A DNA stretch of 64,000 bases from UBA6168 sp041741095 (GTDB lineage Bacteria; Bacteroidota; Bacteroidia; Chitinophagales; Saprospiraceae). Where the stretch lies: NCBI GenBank assembly GCA_041741095.1, contig JBGSKQ010000133.1, forward strand, positions 16,713 through 80,712, given 5' to 3'. Of the stretch, positions 17,835 to 26,740 are shown piece after piece. The position numbers were made by a program, and so were the translations under genes. The notes beneath the pieces were generated by a model. The model was given only the letters and a program-made list of their open reading frames with translations. It searched no databases and was not told the origin of the DNA. The number at the start of each line of letters is the position of its first letter. The first letter of the stretch is position 1.

Positions 17835-17878
17835 GTGGGAGGAGAGTGAAAAAATTCATTTTTTCACTCTCCTCCCAC
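17835..17878. terminator. Terminator after the pullulanase gene
   Basis: Perfect 21-bp stem (GTGGGAGGAGAGTGAAAAAA then T on the left arm) with a 2-base loop. Confidence 0.8.
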
Positions 17879-17903
17879 TGCCAAGTAGTTATGAATCAAA
17901 GAT

Positions 17904-18635
17904 ATGAAAATTGATATACTTGCCATAGGCGCTCATCCCGACGATGTGGAACTGAGCTGTTCGGGCACCTTGTTGAGGCATATCGCCGACGGCAAAACTG
18001 TCGGCCTCTTAGATTTGACCAGGGGCGAACTTGGTACTCGTGGAAATGCAGATTTGAGGGACGTGGAGGCTCAAAATGCTGCCGAAAAAATGGGTGCACT
18101 CTTCAGGAAAAATCTCGCCATGAAAGACGGTTTTTTTCAATATGGCGAAGATAACATGTTGAAAATCATTGCCTTCCTTCGTTGGTGCCAACCAGACATT
18201 GTACTTGCCAATGTCCCCGACGACCGACACCCCGATCATGGACGAGCCGCCAAATTGACCGCAGATGCTTGTTTTTATGCTGGTTTGGCCAAAATTGAAA
18301 CCTATGGCCCCGATGAAAAAAAGCAGGGCCATTGGCGGCCCAAAGCAGTCTATCACTACATCCAGGACAGGGATCTCAAACCAGATTTGGTGGTGGACAT
18401 TACGCCGTTTATTGAGCAAAAAATGGGATTGGTGCTTTGTTTTCGCTCCCAGTTTTTTCAAAATAATACTGAGGAGTATAAAGACGAGCTGAACACGCCG
18501 ATTTCCGGCAAGGATTTCCTGGATTTTCTTCGTGCCAAAGGCCGTTCGTTTGGCCGCCCAATCGGCGTTGAATATGCCGAGGGCTTTATTGCGGGCAGGA
18601 CACCCGGCGTCAATAGTTTTTTTGATCTTTTATAA
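17904..18635 (+). CDS. bshB1: Bacillithiol biosynthesis deacetylase BshB1
   Basis: 243 residues of the PIG-L/LmbE fold. Zinc and catalytic residues lie in GAHPDDVELS (near the N-terminus) and DDRHPDHGRA (about 98-107), with the family LTRGELGTRG segment. It removes acetyl from GlcNAc-malate to give GlcN-malate, the second step of bacillithiol synthesis. bshA and bshC are not in this window. It ends near the stop of a convergent small gene. Confidence 0.95.
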   Translation: MKIDILAIGAHPDDVELSCSGTLLRHIADGKTVGLLDLTRGELGTRGNADLRDVEAQNAAEKMGALFRKNLAMKDGFFQYGEDNMLKIIAFLRWCQPDIVLANVPDDRHPDHGRAAKLTADACFYAGLAKIETYGPDEKKQGHWRPKAVYHYIQDRDLKPDLVVDITPFIEQKMGLVLCFRSQFFQNNTEEYKDELNTPISGKDFLDFLRAKGRSFGRPIGVEYAEGFIAGRTPGVNSFFDLL

Positions 18636-18654
18636 AAACGCTTTTACCGAGGAA

Positions 18655-19005
18655 TTAGTAATTGATTTTCCCTTCCAGCCTATCCACATACTGCACATCT
18701 CCCAAGCGGAATTTGATGGGAAAACTGACTGCCTTTTCGAGCTTTACTTCCACTTTGCAAAAAAATGCAAGTGCTTGGTAATCATATATTTCTGGAATTG
18801 TAGAATAATATGGCGACTCAGATAGGATTGGCAATTGCCGAAAATAACGCCAGGAAGCCTGTTTATAATTTTTCGAAAAATCTGTGTGCAGGGAGCGCTG
18901 GAATGTTTGCGCCATTTTTGTTGAAAACCTCAGCGAAGCTTTTTGCGAGAAGCTGTTTGAGCAATATCCTACCAATAAAATTCCAAGTAAAATCAGCTTT
19001 TTCAT
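18655..19005 (-). CDS. Small secreted protein of unknown function
   Basis: 116 residues. A clear signal peptide (MKKLILLGILLVGYCSNSFSQ) is followed by a basic, aromatic-rich mature part with no family I recognise. The C-terminal segment (FCKVEVKLEKAVSFPIKFRLGDVQYVDRLEGK) looks like a conserved small exported protein rather than a chance frame. It is convergent with bshB1 (19 bases apart). Confidence 0.7.
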   Translation of the reverse strand: MKKLILLGILLVGYCSNSFSQKASLRFSTKMAQTFQRSLHTDFSKNYKQASWRYFRQLPILSESPYYSTIPEIYDYQALAFFCKVEVKLEKAVSFPIKFRLGDVQYVDRLEGKINY

Positions 19006-19099
19006 CGTCCAAAATTGCCAAAGTTTGATTGAAAAAGCAAATGGCCTGGACTGCCCGGTTCCTTTTGATCACCTGGCAGCCCAAGCCATTTCTGCTCCG

Positions 19100-19480
19100 T
19101 TATTTTGACAATTTTTTAGCGGTCTTTTTGGCCCATTTTTGCAGGGCAGCAGCTTCTGCGGCAGTCAATTTTTTGCTCGGATCCTTTTCTACCAAGAATT
19201 TCGGCGGCATGGAGCCATCGCTGGCCACCGCTTGGATATTTTTTAATTTCTCCAATTGTTGGGTCTGATCGAGGTTCTGCAGTTCGTCCCAGTTAAGTTT
19301 CATCCTCGCTTTTTCGCCCTTGCCATTTGGGCTGTGGCAGCCGTAGCACTTGGCCTGGATGACATTATTGGCCTTTTTTGAATACTTGATTTTGCCGGCG
19401 GGCGGCTTGGGGTTGTTGAAGCTTGGCAAGGCCAATGCACCCACTGCAAGAAGCAGGAAAAACAGGATTTTTTGTTTCAT
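19100..19480 (-). CDS. Exported haem-binding domain protein (single CxxCH)
   Basis: 126 residues. Signal peptide, then a KYSKKANNVIQAKCYGCHSPNGKGEKAR core with one CxxCH haem-attachment site, a WDELQNLD segment and a lysine-rich tail. The pattern fits the Haem_bd domain in which LNWDE...SMPPKFL follows the haem site, so it is probably a small periplasmic c-type cytochrome. The start is the ATG before the signal peptide, although the frame is open further up to 19537. Confidence 0.85.
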   Translation of the reverse strand: MKQKILFFLLLAVGALALPSFNNPKPPAGKIKYSKKANNVIQAKCYGCHSPNGKGEKARMKLNWDELQNLDQTQQLEKLKNIQAVASDGSMPPKFLVEKDPSKKLTAAEAAALQKWAKKTAKKLSK

Positions 19481-19636
19481 GACAATTTGATGGTTTGAAA
19501 GTAGTAAATGCCAAGGGGCAACGTATTGCCAAAACATGGCGGGGCAAAACTAAAAACCAAGTTTGTGCAGAAGCCAACTATTTTGTTTTAGAAAAGTTAA
19601 GAACTGGTTATCTGCTATTGCATTTTCGCTGGTTGG

Positions 19637-19669
19637 CAAAAAAAAGCCCAGTGCAATCTGCACCGGGCT
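19637..19669 (-). terminator. Rho-independent terminator of tRNA-Met
   Basis: AGCCC/GGGCT and GTGCA/TGCAC stem with one mismatch and a 3-base loop, starting 9 bases past the tRNA 3' end and followed on the minus strand by a run of eight T. Confidence 0.9.
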
Positions 19670-19677
19670 GCGTTTTG

Positions 19678-19751
19678 TAGCGCGAGGCGGGCTTGAACCG
19701 CCGACCTTGTGATTATGAATCACACGCTCTGACCAGCTGAGCTACCGCGCC
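19678..19751 (-). tRNA. tRNA with CAU anticodon (Met, or Ile2)
   Basis: 74 bases. Acceptor GGCGCGG pairs with TCGCGCT (two G-U pairs), discriminator A. Anticodon stem TGTGA/TCACA with loop TTCATAA gives CAT. The acceptor starts with a G that can pair, so it is not an initiator. Elongator Met and lysidine-modified Ile2 cannot be separated by eye. CCA is not encoded. Confidence 0.93.
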
Positions 19752-19770
19752 ATTTTTTCAAAAGCGGGTG

Positions 19771-19778
19771 CAAATATA
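19771..19778 (-). promoter_or_regulatory. -7 promoter element for tRNA-Met
   Basis: TATATTTG followed by CACCC on the minus strand, 20 bases upstream of the tRNA 5' end. Confidence 0.55.
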
Positions 19779-19834
19779 GGTCAATTCTTTTTCAAATAGT
19801 TCCATCCGAAAAAAGTTTTTACCGATAAATGTTC

Positions 19835-21325
19835 CTATTCCAGGCGGCGCAAACCAGCCTTAGCCTGTTGGTGCAAGCCTGCTTTGTGGTCGTCGGGCGA
19901 CATGGACAGGCAAAGCTTAAAAGCGGCCTTGGCTTGGGCAGTTTTTTTCTGGATTTCATAAATGTGTCCTTGTTCCAGGGCAGCCCGGCAGGCAAAATAC
20001 CAAACCTGGTTTTTACCACTGTCAACTGTTTTTTGATAATAATCCATCGCTTCGATGTACTTTTTGAGCTTGTGGGTTATGCGGCCCATCCGATAATTGT
20101 ATTCCAGCCTGTTTTTCAGGGCCATATAATTTTCGGCTTTGTGATGAATCAACGCATCGTAAGCTTTTTGAAACCTACCGCCGTCGAACAACAACCTTGC
20201 TTTTAGCAATTCCAATAAAGGTGTTTCACCCGATTTTGCGTCGTTATTGGCATTTCGATCACTTCCTACCACGGTGTACCCCTTTTTTTTGCATAAATCC
20301 ATGTAGCGGTGGTAAGCGCTATTCTCACCAAAAAGCAAGCTGTGCCAGGCCAGTTTTTGATAGGCATCTTTTATAAAATTCCTCCCTCTATAATTTTCAA
20401 CAAAATGTAGCAGGTAGCGGTCGGCGTCTTTATCCAAGCGCTGCAATTTGGCTAAGCCCAACATGTAATCCAAGTAATAAAATGGGTGGAATTGCTGTCC
20501 AGTAGGTTTTTTTTCCAACATGGAAATTGCCTCGTCCCCCCTATCGGTCCGCATGGCTACATTGGCCATAACAAAACAGGCCATTGGGTTATTGTCCGCC
20601 TGCAAATTGGCCGTGTTGATGAGCTTCCAGGCTGCTTCGTTGTCGTTGTCCAGATGCAGCAGGAGGTAGGCATAATAAATATAGGTTTCCTGTTCAAAAA
20701 TGAAATCGTGCTTGCGGGAATATGCGACCACCTCTTCCAGTTCGTTTTTGCCCTGTTCCAATGTGCCCTCCATGCTGCTGAGCCAATCCACGGCCCACTT
20801 GTAGCCATCTGGGATGGTGCCGACCATGGCGTGAAGGATGCCAAGGTCTTTTTTGTTGGGCATAAAATCGGGGAATTTTTCAGCGTTTTTGGTCAGTAGT
20901 TTGAACGCCTTGTTTGTTTCAAAAAATGCGGTCGAATACTCTTCAAACTTTAGCCTGGCCAATGCCCATTGCAAGCGGATGTCGGCCTGTAAAAACAGAA
21001 AATAAGGGGAATTGCTGTCGCCTTCTTTTTCGATCAAATCCAACCTTTGATCTTTGTTGGCTTCCAGTTTTTTAAATTCTGTGGCCTCTTCATTGATATA
21101 AACCCGAAAAAAATCAATGTAATTTTCGATGTGCAGGTAAAGCAGGTTTTGAGGATCATTTTGGCGGATGGCGGCCAGTTCTTTTTCAGCTTCCTTAAAA
21201 CGGAGGCTGGTGGCTTTCAGGTAGGCGGATTTCATGGCAGGCGTCCATTCAAAATGGCCTTTTCCAAAAAGGGAAATGCAAAAAAATAAGGCGAAAGCTT
21301 GGCAGATCAGTCTTTTGGTTTTCAA
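19835..21325 (-). CDS. Exported tetratricopeptide-repeat protein
   Basis: 496 residues beginning with TTG; an in-frame stop lies two codons upstream and the signal peptide (MKTKRLICQAFALFFCISLFGKG) requires this start. The mature part is almost wholly helical with TPR-like units (YLKATSLRFKEAEKELAAI, MGRITHKLKKYIEAMDYYQKTVD, AALEQGHIYEIQKKTAQAKAAFKLCL). A scaffold role in the periplasm is inferred; no enzyme motif is seen. A TAAATTTG box lies 32 bases upstream. Confidence 0.85.
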   Translation of the reverse strand: MKTKRLICQAFALFFCISLFGKGHFEWTPAMKSAYLKATSLRFKEAEKELAAIRQNDPQNLLYLHIENYIDFFRVYINEEATEFKKLEANKDQRLDLIEKEGDSNSPYFLFLQADIRLQWALARLKFEEYSTAFFETNKAFKLLTKNAEKFPDFMPNKKDLGILHAMVGTIPDGYKWAVDWLSSMEGTLEQGKNELEEVVAYSRKHDFIFEQETYIYYAYLLLHLDNDNEAAWKLINTANLQADNNPMACFVMANVAMRTDRGDEAISMLEKKPTGQQFHPFYYLDYMLGLAKLQRLDKDADRYLLHFVENYRGRNFIKDAYQKLAWHSLLFGENSAYHRYMDLCKKKGYTVVGSDRNANNDAKSGETPLLELLKARLLFDGGRFQKAYDALIHHKAENYMALKNRLEYNYRMGRITHKLKKYIEAMDYYQKTVDSGKNQVWYFACRAALEQGHIYEIQKKTAQAKAAFKLCLSMSPDDHKAGLHQQAKAGLRRLE

Positions 21326-21356
21326 TAGTCAATGGCATTTGAATTTAAACAAGAGG

Positions 21357-21364
21357 CAAATTTA
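21357..21364 (-). promoter_or_regulatory. -7 promoter element for the TPR gene
   Basis: TAAATTTG followed by CC on the minus strand, 32 bases before the TTG start. Confidence 0.5.
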
Positions 21365-21407
21365 GGAACAACGAAGGTTAACCACGCATGGTCATTTAGG
21401 CTAATTT

Positions 21408-21475
21408 TATCTTTGCTGTCTTGTGCAATTCTATCGAACGACTGCTGGTAACACAGTTATTAAAAACTATATTTG
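21408..21475 (+). promoter_or_regulatory. Two -7 promoter elements for the gene at 21514
   Basis: TATCTTTG (21408-21415) and TATATTTG followed by CGG (21468-21475). The second gives a leader of about 33 bases; together with the box at 21357 this is a divergent promoter region. Confidence 0.45.
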
Positions 21476-21513
21476 CGGCCTAATCGCCTGATTGTTAAGC
21501 CAAAAGGATAGCA

Positions 21514-22164
21514 ATGAACAACCCGTTAGATCGCATAGAAGACTCATTTGAACTGGAGATACCGGCCAGGGAATCAATGGACGACTATCTGGATACCATC
21601 CTGCCGCAGATCCGGCAGTTCAGCGAGGATTTGCGGGAGCAAAAATTTTACTCCATGCCCGGTGGTAAACCTTGGATTGAAATAAAGGACGATCCTGGCT
21701 TTCAGGAATCCGTCCTGCATTTTTTCAACGAGGGAGGAGAGTACCTCCAATCTGTGGACGGGAATGTGACAAGGGGCCGGTGGCGGCTACTGGACGGCAC
21801 GAACAAAATCATCATCGAACAAGGAGGGGGCAAGGGCAGCGGCGGCGACTTTAAAGGCAAAGAAGGTGGCCATCAAGGTGGCAGCGGCGGCGGTGGCGAC
21901 AAAGAGCCTTCCAGGAGCGAATTATTTGAACTGGCCTTTTTGAACCAACAGTTTTTTGTGCTGAAAAAACACGGCGACCAACAACGAAAAGGCCGCAAAA
22001 AATACATGGTAATGGCCTTTGAACCTGCCGTGAAGGGTTTAAAATGGAAGGACGTAATCGAACTGATGTACAACGAATTCCGCAGCCACTGGGGCACATT
22101 TCAATATTTGATGTTGGCAGCCATCGTCCTTGCCATTATCGTCATTTTATTTTCGGTTTTATAA
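21514..22164 (+). CDS. Tail-anchored protein with glycine-rich linker, unknown function
   Basis: 216 residues. An acidic N-terminal domain (1-100, with FYSMPGGKPWIEI and GRWRLLDGTNKIIIEQ), a flexible Gly-rich linker (about 104-130), a second conserved domain (SELFELAFLNQQFFVLKKHG...KKYMVMAF) and a single C-terminal membrane helix (about 196-216, LMLAAIVLAIIVILFSVL). No signal peptide, so probably anchored by its tail with both domains in the cytoplasm. No family recognised. It converges on rnr with 3 bases between stops. Confidence 0.8.
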   Translation: MNNPLDRIEDSFELEIPARESMDDYLDTILPQIRQFSEDLREQKFYSMPGGKPWIEIKDDPGFQESVLHFFNEGGEYLQSVDGNVTRGRWRLLDGTNKIIIEQGGGKGSGGDFKGKEGGHQGGSGGGGDKEPSRSELFELAFLNQQFFVLKKHGDQQRKGRKKYMVMAFEPAVKGLKWKDVIELMYNEFRSHWGTFQYLMLAAIVLAIIVILFSVL

Positions 22165-22167
22165 AAA

Positions 22168-24318
22168 TTACTCCACCAGTTCCATCTCGATTTGGCGTTT
22201 GCTCAAATTGGTGTCAATGATTTTCACCGTCACCAAATCGCCCATTTTCAAAACCATTCCAGAGCGGAGCCCCTTGGCTTTTAGTCTTCCATCCTCTACG
22301 TCGAAGGGTTCGCCCAAGGTTTCAAAACCAATCATACCCTCACATTTAGTTTCCTTTAGTTCTACAAAAACACCCCGGTCAATGATGCCAGAAATGTAGC
22401 CCTCGAACTCTTCGCCCACGTGTTTTTCCATAAATTCCACCTGTTTGTACTTGATAGATTGGCGTTCGGCGTCCATTGCCTTGCGTTCTTGCAATGAAAT
22501 ATGCTTGCATTGTTCCTGCAAACGGCCTTTGTCCACCCGCATGGTTTTATCGTCCAGATTCGCCTCCAATATGCGGTGCGACAGCATATCAGAATACCTC
22601 CTGATGGGCGATGTGAAATGGGAATAATAGTCAAACGCAAGCCCGTAATGGCCAATGTTGTCAGGTGAATATTCGGCTTTGGCCATTGTGCGGATGGCAA
22701 TGGGCTGCAATAGTTTCAGTGCATGGTCCTCTTCGGCAGCTTTGACCAATCGGTTAAAAGATTTGCCGATTTCCTTTGGGTTGCTGATGTTCATGTGAAA
22801 ACCCATTTCCTTGGCAAACCTGGCCAGTTCGGCTACTTTGTCGGCATTCGGGTAATCGTGGATACGATATACAAAAGGTATCTCCATGCCTTCGCCTTTT
22901 TTATGGATAAAAGTGGCAACCTCCCGGTTGGCCAACAGCATGAACTCTTCTATCAGCATGTGGGCATCCAGGCGTTCCTTTACAAAAAGCTCGACAGGCA
23001 CCCCTTTTTCATCCAACTTAAAACGCACCTCTTCCATATCGAAGTCAATGGCACCGTGCTTGAACCGTTCTTTGCGGAGCTTTTTTGCAAGGGTGTTCAT
23101 TACGTTGAGTTCCTTGTAAAAATCACCTTTTTCATTTACCAGCACTTCCTGGGCTTGTTCGTAGGCAAATCGGCGATCCGAATGGATGATGCCCTTGCCA
23201 AACCAACGTTTGACCACTTTATCATCTTTGTCAAATTCAAAAACTGCTGAAAACGTGAGACGATCTTCGTTGGGCCGCAGGGAGCAAAGGTTGTTTGAAA
23301 TGCGCTCCGGCAACATGGGCAGCACCCGGTCCACCAAATAAACAGAGGTGGAGCGGTTATAGGATTCCTTGTCCAAGGCACTTCCTTGTTTCACAAAATG
23401 GGTCACATCGGCTATGTGAACCCCGATTTCGAAGTTGCCGTTGTCGAGGTATTCAAGGGAAAGGGCATCGTCAAAATCTTTTGCATCAATTGGGTCAATG
23501 GTAAAAGTGGTGATTTTCCTAAAATCCCTCCGGCGGTGGACCTCTTGCAGGGAAATTGTGTCAGGTAAGTCCTCCGATTCAGCCACGGCTTCTTCTGGAA
23601 ATTCCAGGTTGAAGCCATTGTTGATCAAGATGACTTTCATCTCTAAATCGCTGCCTTCAGCCCCCAGTACAGCGGTCACGATGCCTTTCGGGCGAGTATT
23701 TTGGTTTTTGTGCCATTCGGTAATCCGCACCACTACCCTATCGCCCTCTTGGGCATCCTTCGTGTCATTCAGCTCCACCATGATGTCAACGGGCATATCG
23801 TCCCTGCTCGGTGCCACAACGGCGAATTTGTTTCGGAAAAAAATGGTGCCGACAAAGCTGTCGGAGGCACGTTCCACCACTTTCAGCACTTCGCCTTCAG
23901 GTTTTTTTCGGCCACGGGGCGTCCAGACTGTAATCTGGACCAGGTCGCCGTGCAAGGCTGGGCCAAGGTTTTTGGCAGTCACAAAAACATCATTTTCAAG
24001 GCCCTCGCATTCAATGTAGGCTGATCCTTGGCGGGTCATGTCCACGTAGCCTTCGTAGATTTTTTTGGCCAAGAAGGGCTTGTCCCTTTTGCGCAGTATA
24101 AACTTGAAATCTTCCAGGGAGGAAAGGTGACCAGCTTCGGTCAATTTCATCAGGGCGTGCAAGACGGAGTCTTTGTTGTTGCCAGAATCGAGGCGCTTGG
24201 AGATTTGCCTGGGGTTAAATTGTTTGTTTGGGTTTTGGGTAAACAGCTTCAAAATTTCACGCTGAAGCTGACCAGCGGAAAATTTCTTTTCCTTGGTTTT
24301 CGTCTTTTTTCTAGTCAT
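22168..24318 (-). CDS. rnr: Ribonuclease R
   Basis: 716 residues in the family order: N-terminal winged-helix region (LQREILKLFTQNPNKQFNPRQI), two cold-shock OB domains, the RNB catalytic domain with the metal-binding motif TIDPIDAKDFDDALS, and a C-terminal S1 domain (GYISGIIDRGVFVEL). A processive 3'-5' exoribonuclease that degrades structured RNA. The very end lacks the long basic tail of the E. coli enzyme. Confidence 0.97.
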   Translation of the reverse strand: MTRKKTKTKEKKFSAGQLQREILKLFTQNPNKQFNPRQISKRLDSGNNKDSVLHALMKLTEAGHLSSLEDFKFILRKRDKPFLAKKIYEGYVDMTRQGSAYIECEGLENDVFVTAKNLGPALHGDLVQITVWTPRGRKKPEGEVLKVVERASDSFVGTIFFRNKFAVVAPSRDDMPVDIMVELNDTKDAQEGDRVVVRITEWHKNQNTRPKGIVTAVLGAEGSDLEMKVILINNGFNLEFPEEAVAESEDLPDTISLQEVHRRRDFRKITTFTIDPIDAKDFDDALSLEYLDNGNFEIGVHIADVTHFVKQGSALDKESYNRSTSVYLVDRVLPMLPERISNNLCSLRPNEDRLTFSAVFEFDKDDKVVKRWFGKGIIHSDRRFAYEQAQEVLVNEKGDFYKELNVMNTLAKKLRKERFKHGAIDFDMEEVRFKLDEKGVPVELFVKERLDAHMLIEEFMLLANREVATFIHKKGEGMEIPFVYRIHDYPNADKVAELARFAKEMGFHMNISNPKEIGKSFNRLVKAAEEDHALKLLQPIAIRTMAKAEYSPDNIGHYGLAFDYYSHFTSPIRRYSDMLSHRILEANLDDKTMRVDKGRLQEQCKHISLQERKAMDAERQSIKYKQVEFMEKHVGEEFEGYISGIIDRGVFVELKETKCEGMIGFETLGEPFDVEDGRLKAKGLRSGMVLKMGDLVTVKIIDTNLSKRQIEMELVE

Positions 24319-24594
24319 TTTAAATTAAAGATATTTTGGGTTAAAAGTAAGAAAATTGGAATTTGTCTATGCAGGAACTTCTCAGGAAGGGACGGTCTGG
24401 AGCAAAAATTAACCCTAAGAACAACCCCTGTGATTAAAAGTTCCTTTTGTTAAAATGCTAAACACGAAATTTGTTTTTGACGATGAAAAAAATCAACAAG
24501 CCATGCACAAGGTTGATTATAACGAACTTATTTCATTACTTTGCTAATCCATTCACAATCAGTAGCTTATTCAAACATAAAAATTTAAGAGAAA

Positions 24595-26058
24595 ATGACA
24601 CGTACAATTCTTTTCCTACTTACAATTTTTCTTTTTCCATGCTTCAATTTTGCACAGGTTGTTTACCTGAAGTACGATCCCAGTTGCATGGATCGGCTCG
24701 AATATACATCTGGGTACAGCACTGCACCCTACATTTCCTATTCCTTCAATTTGGCAGGTAACAAAAAGGCCATTTTTGATGTCGGCCAGGAAGAATCCAA
24801 ATGGCTAAAAGAAGTGCCAGGCAAGGTGATCACCTGCACCTCGCTGCCAGTGGACAAAAGCCTCGTGCAACAAATCAATGATGAAAAACTGAAGTTGTAC
24901 ATCGTTCAGGAAAGCCCCACACATTATAATGTGTCACCTGTTGACAAGGCCGTGTTTTACCAGGTTTTTGGGAATTCGCTTGAGTTCCTTGCTTCTGATG
25001 CAGATTTTGTCCTGCACACCGACAACCTCGTTTCGGACATCAATCTGGCCAAGCCTTCCTCCAAAATGGAAGTCTATTTGGATGGAACGCTGAGGATGCA
25101 GTGTGCCAGCGCCTACATTTTAAAGAAAAAAGAAACCTTCAACAGTGAAAACTATAAAGAATATGTCATCCTCCCCGAAACGGGCATCGTGGAAAAGCGT
25201 TCGGTTTCCTCTTCTGGTACCGCCGATGCCAATGCTTTGAAATTGGACAAAATCAACAAGGAGGCGTTCAAGGATGTGCTTTCAAGATTGTGCGACAAAA
25301 TACAGGCAACCTATTATGATGGAGGCACCGCTGTGCCAAGCAGCTATGATGCCTCTACCACCACGAACCCTGGTGCTGTCCCCACTTCCTATGCCAGCGA
25401 TCCATGCGCAACGTCCACCATTGATGGAATACATGTGGTGCAAAAGGGCGAAACCATGTACAGTATTTCAAAGCGATATGGTGTAACACTCGACCAATTG
25501 GGAGCGTGGAATAAACTGGAAAATGCAAACGTCATCAGCCTCTGCCAAAAATTGTTTGTAAGAGAACCTTCAAGCGTCAATACAACGACGACCACAGCAT
25601 CAACCGAAAAAGGCAATACAACGACGTCTACCGAAGGTTACTGGATAACCGCACCGGAGGTTCATGTGGTAAAACCTGCCGAAACAGTAGCGGGCCTTTC
25701 CTATACCTATGGCTATACGGAAGAGAGGTTTAGAAAAATGAATGGACTTGGCCCAAATGAAGGGATTGTTGCAGGCCAGCGGCTCCGTACTTCGGACTGT
25801 GTTTGCCCCACCCTGGCATCCACCACGAAGGATAAGCCCCTCCCCTACAATGTAGAGCCAGAAAAAATCGGGACTGAAGCCAACACCAACCAAGAAGATG
25901 TTTATTTCAGGCCAGTTAAAATACACCAGGTAAAGGCCAATGAAACACTTTTCAGTATTGCCAAACTATACAATACTACAGTGGAGCGCCTGATGGAACT
26001 GAACGATATGAAAAAAGGTGATGGCGTAAAACCGGAACAAAAAATCTATGTGCAATAG
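24595..26058 (+). CDS. Exported protein with three LysM domains
   Basis: 487 residues. Signal peptide MTRTILFLLTIFLFPCFNFAQ, an N-terminal domain of about 215 residues (KYDPSCMDRLEYTSGY...) without recognised family, a Ser/Thr-rich linker, then LysM repeats beginning near H280 (HVVQKGETMYSISKRYGV), H357 (HVVKPAETVAGLSYTYGY, diverged) and H444 (HQVKANETLFSIAKLYNT). LysM binds peptidoglycan glycan strands, so the protein is probably attached to the cell wall. Confidence 0.9.
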   Translation: MTRTILFLLTIFLFPCFNFAQVVYLKYDPSCMDRLEYTSGYSTAPYISYSFNLAGNKKAIFDVGQEESKWLKEVPGKVITCTSLPVDKSLVQQINDEKLKLYIVQESPTHYNVSPVDKAVFYQVFGNSLEFLASDADFVLHTDNLVSDINLAKPSSKMEVYLDGTLRMQCASAYILKKKETFNSENYKEYVILPETGIVEKRSVSSSGTADANALKLDKINKEAFKDVLSRLCDKIQATYYDGGTAVPSSYDASTTTNPGAVPTSYASDPCATSTIDGIHVVQKGETMYSISKRYGVTLDQLGAWNKLENANVISLCQKLFVREPSSVNTTTTTASTEKGNTTTSTEGYWITAPEVHVVKPAETVAGLSYTYGYTEERFRKMNGLGPNEGIVAGQRLRTSDCVCPTLASTTKDKPLPYNVEPEKIGTEANTNQEDVYFRPVKIHQVKANETLFSIAKLYNTTVERLMELNDMKKGDGVKPEQKIYVQ

Positions 26059-26070
26059 AACAGGGAAGTG

Positions 26071-26160
26071 AATGATGAACTATAAATGATGAACTATGAA
26101 CCTGCAAAACATTGATTAATAGGTTCTTGTAAATCAATTAGGCCTGTTTTTTTCAATTTT
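26071..26160. repeat. Dispersed repeat, copy 1
   Basis: GATGAACTATAAATGATGAACTATGAAC-type oligomers are followed by an imperfect palindrome (26102-26134) whose core is TTGATTAATAGGTT. A closely matching copy lies at 61385-61417, also just behind a gene and also followed by GGCCT and a T-rich run. Confidence 0.6.
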
Positions 26161-26189
26161 ACATTCGTTTAAAGATTTGCATAACGAAT

Positions 26190-26263
26190 TCCCGCAAAGT
26201 CAAACTAAGGTTACAAGTAGCGCTACTGGGCGAGACCTCACCTGACTTTGCGGGATTTTTTTT
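26190..26263 (+). terminator. Branched hairpin with T run after the LysM gene
   Basis: Perfect 13-bp outer stem TCCCGCAAAGTCA/TGACTTTGCGGGA enclosing 40 bases that contain the palindrome AGTAGCGCTACT, followed by eight T. It looks like a terminator with an inner hairpin. From 26264 to the promoter box at 26519 I see no gene. Confidence 0.6.
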
Positions 26264-26518
26264 GACTTTTCTTAATGCCTCAAACGCTGCAATAAGAAGG
26301 CGCTTTACATCCAAAGGGACAAAAAGGCGAGTTTCAGCCCATTTTTTGAAAAAAAATTTATTTACAAGTATCAAAATTCTATTCTGCTAAGTATAGATTA
26401 TTAATAATTTTTTCTTATATAGAGACAGAATTACAATGTATTTCAGAATAAAATACTGTTATTGTGCAGTTTTGAAAAATTTTAACACTATTTTGTGCGC
26501 AAGATTAAATGGTAAATC

Positions 26519-26526
26519 TATATTTG
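26519..26526 (+). promoter_or_regulatory. -7 promoter element for the M23 peptidase gene
   Basis: TATATTTG followed by CGCC, with TTTTG 23 bases upstream (26491-26495). It would give a leader of over 200 bases before the GTG at 26741. Confidence 0.5.
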
Positions 26527-26740
26527 CGCCCGTTAGCCACCTGGCACCCTGAATTTAGAGTTAGATTTTATAGCCCACCATGTCCGAATCCGGCCCAAAA
26601 AATTAGAAAAATGGGCCGTTTAATTTTCAAAAAGTTACTTACTGGATACCTATGGAAATTAATTGTTCCATTTTGGAACAGATGGCATTATTACTATCTG
26701 ACAACGCCTGTTTTCCACAGGTAAAACAAAAAAAGTTAGA

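Noticed and set aside
26190..26263. Integron attC site
   Set aside because: It has an inner palindrome but lacks matching RYYYAAC/GTTRRRY ends and is better explained as a terminator.
26159..26374. 71-residue minus-strand frame
   Set aside because: It spans the hairpin and T run after the LysM gene; no family, no promoter box and no plausible start context.
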